From contig DASRHT010000057.1 of NCBI GenBank assembly GCA_035650355.1, positions 124,001-188,000 of the forward strand: DNA of 64,000 nt, written 5' to 3'. Each line of letters opens with the position of its first letter. Position 1 is the stretch's first letter. Below the pieces are notes generated by a model. That model made no database searches. It was not told the origin of the DNA and saw only the letters and a program-made list of their open reading frames with translations. This document shows positions 33,352 through 41,870 of the stretch, in pieces. The position numbers and the translations under genes are program-made. The DNA is from DASRHT01 sp035650355. Its GTDB lineage: Bacteria; Chloroflexota; Ktedonobacteria; Ktedonobacterales; Ktedonobacteraceae.

Positions 33352-33461
33352 GATATGTACACCTTTGTTCTGGGTTAAAATATGACGGGAAAGATCCTCT
33401 TAACATACACGTTTCATCCCTGCTATATGATGTCATAGAAAATCATTAGCTGCTACGTCAG

Positions 33462-33620
33462 TCATCCCGATAACCCTTTGCTTGACTGCTCGCCGCAAGT
33501 GGCTCACAATAATGTAGTGTATTGATGAGGATAGGCCATTTGCTCCGCAAATGGCCTATCCTCATCAATACACTACATTATGTTTTCAGCGCCGAAGGCG
33601 CTGAAGCGTTACCGGGATGA
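33462..33620. repeat. Hairpin element with 35-bp perfect stem, overlapping the etfD stop
   Basis: A 159-base element. Terminal repeats: TCATCCCGATAAC (33462-33474) against the reverse complement of 33608-33620 (TCATCCCGGTAAC), 12 of 13 identical. The core is a perfect 35-bp stem (33509-33543/33547-33581) with loop TCC. A CAGCGCC-GAA-GGCGCTG mini-hairpin lies at 33587-33603. The right terminal repeat encodes the last residues and TAA stop of etfD. No target duplication is visible. The design matches the elements at 12989 and 52427. Confidence 0.75.
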
Positions 33621-35744
33621 ATCGATGGCACGGGCGAGGATCTCGGAGATATCCTCCACCTTCATCTTCTCCTCGGCTTCAACGCCTTTGATGCCATCCT
33701 CGAACATCGTGATGCAGAAGGGGCAACCGGCGGCGAGAACGTCCGCCTTCGTCTCCAGCGCCTCGTTGACGCGGGTCTGGTTGATGCGCTGACCGATCTT
33801 CTCCTCCATCCAGACGCGCCCGCCGCCACCACCGCAGCAGAAGCTCTTGTTGCGGTTGCGCTGCATCTCCGTGACGCCGTTGCTGTTGAGCACAGTAAGG
33901 ACGCGGCGCGGCTCGTCGTACACGTCATTGTAGCGACCGACGTAGCAGGGGTCGTGATAGGTCAGCTTGCGGCGATCAAAACCTTCGGGCAGGGTAATTT
34001 TATCGTCGGACAGAAGTTTTTCGATGAAGACGGTATGATGAACAACATCGTAGTCGCCGCCGACCTGTGGGTACTCGTTCTTGATCGTGTTGAAGCAGTG
34101 TGGACAGGCCGTGATGATGGTGCGATGCTTTGTCGCGATGGCGGCGCTGCCATTGCTGGAAGTGTGCCCATTGTGACCGTTGCTCAGCGTGGCGAGATTA
34201 AAGCCGTAGTTGTTCAGCGTCTCAACATTTTGCTGAGCCTGCATCTGCCACAGGTACTCGTTGCCGATGCGACGAGCTGGATCGCCCGTGCAGGTCTCCT
34301 CGGGACCGAGGATGGCGAAATTGACGTTGGCCGCTTGCAGGATCTTCGCCACCGAGGTTGCGACCTGCTGGTTGCGGCGGTCGAACGAACCCATGCAGCC
34401 AACCCAGTAGAGCACATCGGCATCAGGATTCTCCGCCATCAAGGGAACGCCCAGGTTAGCGGCCCATTCGGCGCGTTTGTCGTTGCTGATCTCCCAGGGG
34501 TTGCCGTTGCGTTCAATATTATTGAAGAGCGAGGTGACCTCCTGCGGGAATTCGCTCTCCTCCATCACCAGATGGCGGCGCATATCAACAATCTTCGGCA
34601 CATGCTCGATAGAGACGGGACAGATCTCCATGCAAGCCATGCAGGTGGTGCAGGCCCAGAGGGCGTCGTTGGAGATAATGCCGCCGACCATCGGCTGATG
34701 ATGCGCCTCCCGCTCGCGTGCATTCTCATCGGCTTTAACCCCGGCAATCCCAAGCTTGCTATAGAGCGACTTCTCGCCCAGGATCTCATCGCTATGGACG
34801 AAGAGTGCCTCTTTAACGCCCAGGATAATCTCTTTGGGGAAGAGTGGCTTGCCCGTGTTGGTCGCGGGACAGACGGTATTGCAGCGTCCACACTCGGTAC
34901 AGGCGTAGCCATCGAGCAACTGCTTCCAGGTGAACTGCTCAGCCTTAGAGACGCCGTAATCTTCGCGATCCTCGATATTCTCCAGCAGCGGTAAGGCTCC
35001 TCTGGGCTTGTAGTTGCGGAAGAATACATTGAAGGGCGTCGCCATCAGGTGCAGATGTTTGGAGCGCGGCAGGTAGATCAGGAAGCCCAGCACCACGCTG
35101 ACGTGCAGCCACCAGAAGAAGCGGTATGCCGTAATGTCGGTCTGCGTGCCTGCTCCGCTGAATACGGGGCCAAGAACAGTGCCGATTGGCGTCCAGGCTA
35201 CTCCATTGCTTGCTGCATATTCAAAGCCCTCGACCAGCGCCAGAGTAACAATGACAAGCAAAATCAATCCCAGAATGATAAAGCCGTCCCAGGGGCCATG
35301 CAGGAAGCTAGAGAGTTGGCGGGGGCGCACAATGCCGCGGCGAATGGCGAAGAGGACAAGGGCTATTGCCACCAGGATCACAAAGGCGTCCAGCACGATA
35401 GCGAAGATGCGATTATCGCCGAGCAGGGGGAGCGATCCGTTAAAGGCGCCGAGCAGCAAATTGAGCAGCCCGAACTGGATCACAATAAAGCCCCAGAAGG
35501 TGAAGAAATGGGCGATACCGGGGATAGGATCACGTAGCACCCCGCTCTGACCGAGAACCACCAGGAAAAACTCTCCAATGCGGTCGTCGATATGATCGGT
35601 GCGGTCTTCTGGCCGCGCCTTAGCAAGGAGCGCAATCAACTTGCCTACGCGAATGCCAAAAAGAACCAGCGCTGCCAGGAAAAGCAGCATAAAAATAATG
35701 GTGCCGATCCATCCCCCGGTTGGTGATATTACAGGGGGAGTCAT
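33609..35744 (-). CDS. etfD: EtfD-like membrane iron-sulfur oxidoreductase (ETF:quinone oxidoreductase)
   Basis: A 711-residue protein with five or six N-terminal membrane helices (residues about 1-240, nitrate-reductase-gamma/HdrE-like), a ferredoxin-type pair CTECGRCNTVCP (near 280) and CTTCMACMEICP (near 363) for two 4Fe-4S clusters, and two cysteine-rich CCG domains (CPHCFNTIKNEYP near 545; FCCGGGGGRVWMEEK near 633) as in heterodisulfide reductase subunit B. This architecture is that of mycobacterial EtfD, which passes electrons from EtfBA to menaquinone. The etfA and etfB genes are just upstream, which supports the role. The ATG at 35744 has GGAGG six bases upstream. The last codons and stop lie in a hairpin element. 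Confidence 0.9.
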   Translation of the reverse strand: MTPPVISPTGGWIGTIIFMLLFLAALVLFGIRVGKLIALLAKARPEDRTDHIDDRIGEFFLVVLGQSGVLRDPIPGIAHFFTFWGFIVIQFGLLNLLLGAFNGSLPLLGDNRIFAIVLDAFVILVAIALVLFAIRRGIVRPRQLSSFLHGPWDGFIILGLILLVIVTLALVEGFEYAASNGVAWTPIGTVLGPVFSGAGTQTDITAYRFFWWLHVSVVLGFLIYLPRSKHLHLMATPFNVFFRNYKPRGALPLLENIEDREDYGVSKAEQFTWKQLLDGYACTECGRCNTVCPATNTGKPLFPKEIILGVKEALFVHSDEILGEKSLYSKLGIAGVKADENAREREAHHQPMVGGIISNDALWACTTCMACMEICPVSIEHVPKIVDMRRHLVMEESEFPQEVTSLFNNIERNGNPWEISNDKRAEWAANLGVPLMAENPDADVLYWVGCMGSFDRRNQQVATSVAKILQAANVNFAILGPEETCTGDPARRIGNEYLWQMQAQQNVETLNNYGFNLATLSNGHNGHTSSNGSAAIATKHRTIITACPHCFNTIKNEYPQVGGDYDVVHHTVFIEKLLSDDKITLPEGFDRRKLTYHDPCYVGRYNDVYDEPRRVLTVLNSNGVTEMQRNRNKSFCCGGGGGRVWMEEKIGQRINQTRVNEALETKADVLAAGCPFCITMFEDGIKGVEAEEKMKVEDISEILARAIDSSR

Positions 35745-35835
35745 GTCAAACCTCCATCGCAACGGTCCAGGCCGCCGCGGCTTCAGAGCATTAGCAGCGA
35801 AGGTGTGTACCGGCGGCGCTGAACCTCAAGTTTAG

Positions 35836-35857
35836 AGGGTAGCTATCCAGCTACCCT
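35836..35857. other. Small palindrome between etfA and etfD
   Basis: AGGGTAGCT (35836-35844) and AGCTACCCT (35849-35857) form a perfect 9-bp stem with a 4-base loop in the 150-base gap. No T-run follows on the minus strand, so it could be an mRNA-stabilising or differential-expression hairpin between etfA and etfD. Confidence 0.5.
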
Positions 35858-35894
35858 GCAATCTTATAGCATCTCTGCCTGTTTGTGTATATGC

Positions 35895-36860
35895 TTATGC
35901 CTTGCGTCGCTTCACTTCTTCGGTGAGCTGCGGAAGGATCGTCAGGGCATCGCCAACCACGCCCAGGTCGGCAACCGAGAAGATGGGCGCGTGCTCATCT
36001 TTGTTGATGGCGACGATGTATTTGGAACCTTTCATGCCCGCGAGGTGTTGAATGGCGCCGCTGATGCCAACCGCGACATATAACGTCGGCTTGACGGTTT
36101 TGCCGGTCTGGCCGATCTGATAGCTATAGGGGAGCCAGCCAGCATCGACGATAGCGCGGGTTGCGCCGGGCGCGCCGCCCAGCGCGCTGGCAAGCGCCTC
36201 AACCAGGCGATAGTTCTCGGCTTTGCCCAGGCCGCGTCCGCCGCTGACAATCACACTGGCATCTTCCAGGGCCGGACCTTCGCTTTTCACTTCGACTGTT
36301 TCCAGGATTTTGATCGTCTGCGCTTCGGCGCTAATGGCAACGTTCAGGGTCTCGATTTCCGCGGTGCGCCCATCGTATTTCTCGATGCTAAACGCTTTCG
36401 GGCGTGTCAGCACGATGCCGGTGCCGGACTGGGGATGGGTAGCTGTCACCACATTCTCGCCGCCCCAGGGAACGGTCACTTTGAGCGTATCGCCATCAAA
36501 AGCCAGGTCGGTGGCATCGGTGATCAGGCCCATATTGTTGCGCACGTTCAGGCGCGCCGCGATATCGCGCAGATCGTAGGTGGTTGCTAGAAGCAGCAGG
36601 GCCGGCTGATGCTGTTGCACCAGGCCGCTCAGCGTCTCGACGGCGGGTAGGGTGAGATAATTATCGTAGGCGGCGTCAGCGTGGACGTAGACTTTTTCCG
36701 CGCCATATTCGCCAAGCGTCGGGGCAACCTCCGTGGCGGCTGCGCCAAGCACAATGGCTTCAGCGCGACCCAGTTTAGCGGCTTTGCCCAGGACCTCCAG
36801 CGATGAGCGAACGGGTTGACCGCCCTCCAGTTCGACCAGCACCCAGATAGTTTTCGACAT
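35895..36860 (-). CDS. etfA: Electron transfer flavoprotein, alpha subunit
   Basis: FAD-binding subunit of ETF, receiving electrons from acyl-CoA dehydrogenases. The 321 residues include the N-terminal domain (IWVLVELEGGQPVRSSLEVL) and the C-terminal FAD-binding domain with VSGGRGLGKAENYRLVEALA, GATRAIVDAGWLPYSYQIGQTGKTVKP, and LYVAVGISGAIQHLAGMKGS, all hallmark segments. It lies 119 bases after etfB and 150 bases before etfD. Confidence 0.97.
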   Translation of the reverse strand: MSKTIWVLVELEGGQPVRSSLEVLGKAAKLGRAEAIVLGAAATEVAPTLGEYGAEKVYVHADAAYDNYLTLPAVETLSGLVQQHQPALLLLATTYDLRDIAARLNVRNNMGLITDATDLAFDGDTLKVTVPWGGENVVTATHPQSGTGIVLTRPKAFSIEKYDGRTAEIETLNVAISAEAQTIKILETVEVKSEGPALEDASVIVSGGRGLGKAENYRLVEALASALGGAPGATRAIVDAGWLPYSYQIGQTGKTVKPTLYVAVGISGAIQHLAGMKGSKYIVAINKDEHAPIFSVADLGVVGDALTILPQLTEEVKRRKA

Positions 36861-36979
36861 ACTCCAATATCCTCCTAGTAGATTTCCACTTGACCTCTCA
36901 AGCTTTGTCAGCTATACTGCTCTTCCTGGGGAGGCGGTGGAAGGTACTGTCCATTCTCGACCCGATCAGGGGCTTGAAA

Positions 36980-37765
36980 CTATAGTAGCTGGTACCGTTG
37001 CAGAAAATCTGCAATCTGTTGGGCTGCGTTGCCATCGTCTTTGATCACCTGTCCGGCTGCTCGCGCTTCCGCTTTGCCAAGAGCCAGGACTTGCTCGCGA
37101 GCGCCCGCCTCGCCTACCTGTGAAGCATCGATGCCGAGATCGGCCAGGGTAAGCTGGTCAAAGGGCTTCTTCTTCGCCCCCATGATACCTTTCATCGTTG
37201 GATAAATAGCCTCGAAAGAACCGCTGGCGATAGTCACCACCGCGGGCAGAGGGCATTCAACGGTTTTGTAGCCAGTTGGGATAACGCGTTTAATTACGGC
37301 TTTGGAGCCTTCGACCTTGATTTCGCGGGCAAAGGTCAACTGTGCGATGCCCAGGAATTCCGCGATCCCGCCGGGAACCATGCCGGTATAGCCATCGGTG
37401 CTCTCGGTGGAGCAGAAAACCAGGTCGGGCTGTTCCTTTTTCAGCACAGCAGCCAGAACGCGCGCCGTACCAATGGCGTCGGAACCGGCCAGGGCGGGAT
37501 CGGTGACAAGAATGGCGCGATCAACGCCCATCGCCAGGGCGCGACGCATGCCTTCCTGAGCCGACGCAGGCCCCATGCTCACGGCGACCAGTTCGCTATT
37601 GCCAACGGTATCCCTCAGCTTGATCGCGGCTGACAGTGTGGACTCATCGCCAGGGTCGAGGATCAGCGAAACGCCGCTGCGCACCAGACGTTTGGTCGCG
37701 GGATCGAGCTTGCTGACCGTGGTATTGGGATCGGGTACCTGTTTTATACAGACAAAAATTTTCAT
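36980..37765 (-). CDS. etfB: Electron transfer flavoprotein, beta subunit
   Basis: AMP-binding subunit of ETF, 261 residues, full length. It begins MKIFVCIKQVPDPNT and contains VAVSMGPASAQEGMRRALAMG (nucleotide loop), LVFCSTESTDGYTGMVPGGIAEFLG and PAVVTIASG, and ends with the linker arm. It is the first gene of the etfB-etfA-etfD group read leftwards. It forms the heterodimer with the next gene product. Confidence 0.97.
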   Translation of the reverse strand: MKIFVCIKQVPDPNTTVSKLDPATKRLVRSGVSLILDPGDESTLSAAIKLRDTVGNSELVAVSMGPASAQEGMRRALAMGVDRAILVTDPALAGSDAIGTARVLAAVLKKEQPDLVFCSTESTDGYTGMVPGGIAEFLGIAQLTFAREIKVEGSKAVIKRVIPTGYKTVECPLPAVVTIASGSFEAIYPTMKGIMGAKKKPFDQLTLADLGIDASQVGEAGAREQVLALGKAEARAAGQVIKDDGNAAQQIADFLQRYQLL

Positions 37766-38145
37766 CTAGCATGCGCCTCATCTTTAAAAATGTAGGACGT
37801 AGGAGAAAAAGGGAAACAAGCTGTCTCCCTTAGCTATCATATTGTACCTGTCGTGAAAAGAGCGTGTCAACGTTGCTAGCTAACGCGACGGCTGTAGGGG
37901 CAATCCCTTGCGGTTGCCCTGCTTGCTTGCGGTTGCCCTGGCTCGTGGTGATATCCTTTGTAGGGGCAATCCCTTGTGGTCGTCCTCGACCGATGCAATT
38001 GCCCAACCCACCCAACGATCTGACAAGGCTTGTAGGGGCAATCCCTTGTGGTCGTCCTCGTCGGCTGTGGGCAGGTGCGAGGCAGGGCAGGGGCAAGCCC
38101 TGCCCCTACCATATACATTGGGGAGACAAGGAAGATGAGACTGTG
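37766..38145. other. etfB-PfkB intergenic region filled with repeats
   Basis: 380 bases between divergent genes. Positions 37894-38109 are mostly GTAGGGGC-type repeat copies. The reading frame of the kinase gene happens to stay open through them, but the translated VGAIPCG-type blocks are repeat sequence, not protein. The remaining 130 bases near etfB must hold its promoter; I see no clear hexamer pair. Confidence 0.7.
37894..38109. repeat. Cluster of four to five GTAGGGGC-type repeats
   Basis: Plus-strand copies at 37894-37920, 37960-37986 and 38032-38058 (GTAGGGGCAATCCCTTGYGG then TYGYCCT), a partial copy end near 37921-37940 (CTTGCGGTTGCCCT), and a minus-strand copy at 38085-38109. The plus copies are about 66-72 bases apart and nearly identical; the last differs, being closer to the 4949 copy. 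Confidence 0.85.
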
Positions 38146-39084
38146 ATGAAGCCGCGCATCGATGTGCTCGCGATTGGCGAGACCTTGATCGATTTGATCT
38201 CGGAGACGGAGCAGGGGTCGTTGCAGGAAGCGCGCTCGTTCCGTATGTATGCGGGCGGACAGGTGACCAATGTGGCGCTGAATGTGGCAGCTCTGGGAGG
38301 AGCCGCCGCGCTGGTTGCTCGCGTGGGTGACGATAACTTTGGCGCTTTTCTGCGTCACCATCTGGTTGTAGCGGGCGTACAAGCTGACTATGTGCATACC
38401 TCTGCCCACACACCTACAACGCTGGTCGTGGTGGCGCGCAACCGTACCACCCCCGATTTTACCGTCTATCGCGGCGCGGACGCCATGATGAAGCCGGATG
38501 ATATGCCGCTATCTCTGCTCTCCCAGTCCGCAATTGTACATACTTCCGCGTTTGCGCTCTCGCGAGAACCCTCATGCTCGACCATCCTCAAATTTGTCGA
38601 GCAGGCTCACGCCGGTGGCACTCAGGTCAGCTTTGACCCCAATTATCATGAACGGTTGTGGGATGTGGCGGAAGAGCCTCTATCGATATTTGCCAGAATC
38701 TGTCCCTACGTCTGGCTAACCAAGCCATCGCTTGATGATTGCCGGCGTCTCTTTGGTCCCGGCCTGACGCCAGAAGCGTACGCCCGAAAGTTTTTAGAGC
38801 TAGGGGTGCAGCATGTTGTGTTGACAATGGGACACGAAGGTGCGCTACTGGCGTCAGCTAGCGGGAGCGTCTTTCAATCTGCCAGTCAGGTTGAGGTTGT
38901 GGATGTAACGGGCGCTGGCGACTCCTTCTGGGCCGGGCTGCTCCTGGCCACGGTCGATGGTTACACACTCTACGATGCAATGCGCGTGGGGCTGGCCGTG
39001 GCCGCAATCAAGATTCAGCAGGTGGGGCCACTGGCGCAGAAGATTGATCGGGCGGCGTTATACGCGCAACTCGGGTTGCCATGA
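38146..39084 (+). CDS. PfkB-family sugar kinase (fructokinase-like)
   Basis: ATP-dependent carbohydrate kinase of the ribokinase/PfkB family, 312 residues from the ATG at 38146 (AAGGAAG about 12 bases upstream; a GTG one codon earlier would be better spaced). Seen: DVLAIGETLIDLISE and MYAGGQVTNVALNVAALGG (first PfkB signature) and the catalytic/anion-hole motif DVTGAGDSFWAGLL. The sugar is not certain; MYAGGQVTNVALN suits fructokinase-like members. A GH100-like glycosidase two genes downstream suggests a role in sugar breakdown. Confidence 0.88.
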   Translation: MKPRIDVLAIGETLIDLISETEQGSLQEARSFRMYAGGQVTNVALNVAALGGAAALVARVGDDNFGAFLRHHLVVAGVQADYVHTSAHTPTTLVVVARNRTTPDFTVYRGADAMMKPDDMPLSLLSQSAIVHTSAFALSREPSCSTILKFVEQAHAGGTQVSFDPNYHERLWDVAEEPLSIFARICPYVWLTKPSLDDCRRLFGPGLTPEAYARKFLELGVQHVVLTMGHEGALLASASGSVFQSASQVEVVDVTGAGDSFWAGLLLATVDGYTLYDAMRVGLAVAAIKIQQVGPLAQKIDRAALYAQLGLP

Positions 39085-39205
39085 AGCGCGAAAGCCAGTA
39101 TAGCCAGTCCTTTTTATATTGCATCCTCTTCTCGTTTGTATTATTGTGTGCTTATTCATATTATTTTATCTATGTACTGATGCACCCTTGAGAGGAGTTT
39201 TGTTG

Positions 39206-40627
39206 ATGCTCAACCGCTTGACGCGTTTTCCTTTGCTGTTGTTATGCTTTTATAGCGTATTATTCGCAGCTTTTGGAGCGTTTTCCGCGCCGGCTTACGC
39301 TGCAAGTAACCCCTTTACTGTCACCGCTCGTTCGCAAACTGTGCATTTCCCAGACTATATCGACCTCAATCTAACGGTGCGCGATAGTGCAAGTCCTATT
39401 ACGCAAGCAACAATTGTCGTTTCATATGTAGTCGATGCGACCTATGGAGATGAGCAAACAGTTACGCATTCCGTGCTAACGCCAACTAATCAAGCTGGTC
39501 AAGTTGTTGTGCTGCATGATCGTGAAGATACCACCTCCAATAGCTTTGTGACGCCCGGGACAGCTATCCAGTACCATTGGGAGTTGCAAGACCAGGCGGG
39601 GCATACGTTGACCGATGCATCCCAACAATTTGTTACCATTGATACCCGTTTTTCCTGGCACCACCTTGCTCAAGGGATGCTCGAAGTTAACTGGTATAAC
39701 CAGCCGGATAGCTTTGGTCAGGCAGTCCTCAGGCAGGCCAGTGCGAATCTGGCGCATATCACCCAGACGCTGGGGAGCGCTCCTACGACTCCTCTCAAGC
39801 TCTGGATTTATGCCGATCATACTGATTTTGCCGGCGCCATCGGGCCGTACTCTTATGAATGGGTTGGGGGAGAGGCGTATCCCGCGATGGGGCAGGCATT
39901 TTTTGTGATCGCAGATGACCAGGCCACAGCTCTGATACGTGATATGCCGCATGAGATGACGCACCTGGTATTTGCGCAGATCGAGCCACGGGCGCTTTTC
40001 ATCCCGGCATGGTTTAACGAGGGGCTGGCAGTTTACAATCAGCTCTATCACGAGCCTGCAATGACGGAAGCTTTCCAGCAAGCGCTGAACGACCATACCC
40101 TTCTACCACTCGACCAGATCAACGGCAGCTTTCCGGTAGATGCCGACAAAGCGTATCTTGCCTATGCTCAGAGCTGGAATCTGGTTGAATATATGTATCA
40201 GACCTACGGAACCGAGAAGATGGCAACGTTTCTTAAAACGCTGAATAGCCCGCTCATCGATTTCGATGGAGCAGCTAAACAGGCATTGGGGGTAGATGTA
40301 GCGCATCTGGAGAGGCAGTGGCGCATCCATTTAAATCAGCCGCCGACGCCTGACGCTGCCAGCCCATCTGCACCGGTAACAGCAGATCAGTCTCCGGGAG
40401 CTTTATCGACAACCTCAACCCTTCTTGTCATCGGAGGCATTGTCTGTATCGTAGGGATAATAGCGGGTATTGCGTTGGTACTGGTGACGATGAGGCGGCG
40501 GAAGCGCCAGTTGCTCCAGCCGTATCCATTGACTGGAGCAGCGCCGACGGAAGCGCCGGAGATGTGGGGACAGGGAAAGGAGGTGGCAGCAGTACCTGCG
40601 CATGAACAGGAAGAGAAGAGCGAGTAA
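39206..40627 (+). CDS. Secreted, membrane-anchored gluzincin-type peptidase (peptidase MA-like)
   Basis: A 473-residue exported protein. Signal peptide at residues about 1-30 (LLLLCFYSVLFAAFGAF...APAYA). A beta-rich domain follows (residues about 35-150). The zinc-peptidase domain has MPHEMTHLVF (HExxH) and, about 20 residues on, WFNEGLAVY with the third ligand glutamate, as in M1/gluzincin Peptidase_MA domains. A C-terminal membrane helix (TLLVIGGIVCIVGIIAGIAL) and a basic cytosolic tail complete it. The start at 39206 has GAGGAG eight bases upstream. The substrate is unknown. Confidence 0.82.
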   Translation: MLNRLTRFPLLLLCFYSVLFAAFGAFSAPAYAASNPFTVTARSQTVHFPDYIDLNLTVRDSASPITQATIVVSYVVDATYGDEQTVTHSVLTPTNQAGQVVVLHDREDTTSNSFVTPGTAIQYHWELQDQAGHTLTDASQQFVTIDTRFSWHHLAQGMLEVNWYNQPDSFGQAVLRQASANLAHITQTLGSAPTTPLKLWIYADHTDFAGAIGPYSYEWVGGEAYPAMGQAFFVIADDQATALIRDMPHEMTHLVFAQIEPRALFIPAWFNEGLAVYNQLYHEPAMTEAFQQALNDHTLLPLDQINGSFPVDADKAYLAYAQSWNLVEYMYQTYGTEKMATFLKTLNSPLIDFDGAAKQALGVDVAHLERQWRIHLNQPPTPDAASPSAPVTADQSPGALSTTSTLLVIGGIVCIVGIIAGIALVLVTMRRRKRQLLQPYPLTGAAPTEAPEMWGQGKEVAAVPAHEQEEKSE

Positions 40628-40640
40628 AGGAGTGCTGTAG

Positions 40641-41870
40641 ATGAGTCAGGCAGAGCAGATCAATACAGAGGCATACCAGCAGGCGTTGGCGTTGTTGCGG
40701 CGTTGTCTTACGCCAGCAGGCTTTGTGGCATCGGCGGTGGCTACGGATAATTATGCACGGGTGTGGGCGCGTGACGGCATGATTAGCGGGTTGGCGGCGC
40801 TGGCAAGCGGAGATGACGAGCTGATCAAGGGGATGGAATGCACACTGGATACGCTGGCGAAACATCAGGGGCCGCATGGCGAGATCCCCAGTAATGTTTC
40901 TCTGGATGGCGATCAGGTAAGCTACGGCATGCTGGCCGGGCGCGTCGATGCCCTGCTCTGGTATGTGATCGGCGTCTGCGCCTATCTTGACTACACGCGG
41001 CATAACTCGCGCAAAGTGCGCTACTGGCTAAGCATTGAGCGAGCGTTATTTCTCGCGGCATGCTGGGAATACAATGATCGCGGCTTACTCTATACGCCCC
41101 TCTCCGGCAACTGGGCAGACGAGTATGTGCAGCAGGGCTATGTGCTTTCGGATCAGTTGCTCTATGCCATCGCGTTACAGAGCGCGGGCCTTGTTTTTAA
41201 GCACAAAGAATGGCAAAAGAAGGCAGATACGCTGCGAGGGCTGATCGCGGTCAATTACTGGCCTCAGCAGGCGTTGTGTGATGATCCGCGCGTCTATCAT
41301 CCACAGGCGTATCGTTACCAGGTGGAGCAGGGAGAGCAGCCGTACTGGCTTCCGGCGTTCTCCCCTGGAGGCTACGCGTGCTATTTTGATGGCCTGGCGC
41401 ATGCCCTGATGCTGTTGACCGATCTGGGGAGCGAGGAGCAGCGCCTGCAAGCGGACGAGTATGTTCAATCGCTGGCGCAACAAACCGGCAGTGCGCTCCT
41501 GCCTGCGTTCTGGCCCGTCATTGGCCCTGGCGACCCTCAATGGGTCATGCTAGAGGCCAATCATCTCTATGGCAAGCTCAAAAATCAGCCCTATATGTAT
41601 CACAATGGCGGGCTCTGGCCCGTGCTGACCGGCTTATATACCGTGGGACTGATGCGCCAGGGGCGCAAGGAACGTGCGGAGCAGTTGTTGAGCGCGCTGA
41701 ACGCGGCTAACGAACTGGGTCAGGATGGCAGGGAGTGGGATTTCGCCGAATATCATCATGGTCAGACCCATCAGCCAATGGGGGCGCATTACCTGGCATG
41801 GAGCGCGGCGGCGACTGTGCTGGCCGAGCGGGCGGTACGCGCTGGGGTTGCGCCGTGGCCTTTGCTGTAG
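40641..41870 (+). CDS. Glycoside hydrolase of the GH100-like (alpha/alpha)6-barrel type
   Basis: A 409-residue soluble enzyme. Its VWARDGMISGLAALASGD segment (near residue 36) is the aspartate motif of GH100 neutral/alkaline invertases and related glycogen-debranching-like barrels. Other barrel segments: GEIPSNVSLDGDQVSYGMLAGRVD, YNDRGLLYTPLSGNWADEYVQQGY, and HNGGLWPVLTGLYTVGL followed by WDFAEYHHGQTHQPMGAHYLAWSAAA. Sucrose invertase activity is possible but not proved; other alpha-glucosidase or debranching activity is an alternative. It starts 13 bases after the peptidase gene. Confidence 0.75.
   Translation: MSQAEQINTEAYQQALALLRRCLTPAGFVASAVATDNYARVWARDGMISGLAALASGDDELIKGMECTLDTLAKHQGPHGEIPSNVSLDGDQVSYGMLAGRVDALLWYVIGVCAYLDYTRHNSRKVRYWLSIERALFLAACWEYNDRGLLYTPLSGNWADEYVQQGYVLSDQLLYAIALQSAGLVFKHKEWQKKADTLRGLIAVNYWPQQALCDDPRVYHPQAYRYQVEQGEQPYWLPAFSPGGYACYFDGLAHALMLLTDLGSEEQRLQADEYVQSLAQQTGSALLPAFWPVIGPGDPQWVMLEANHLYGKLKNQPYMYHNGGLWPVLTGLYTVGLMRQGRKERAEQLLSALNAANELGQDGREWDFAEYHHGQTHQPMGAHYLAWSAAATVLAERAVRAGVAPWPLL

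Noticed and set aside
37894..38109. CRISPR-like spacing of repeats
   Set aside because: Copies are in both orientations with unequal gaps and match a dispersed palindromic family found elsewhere.
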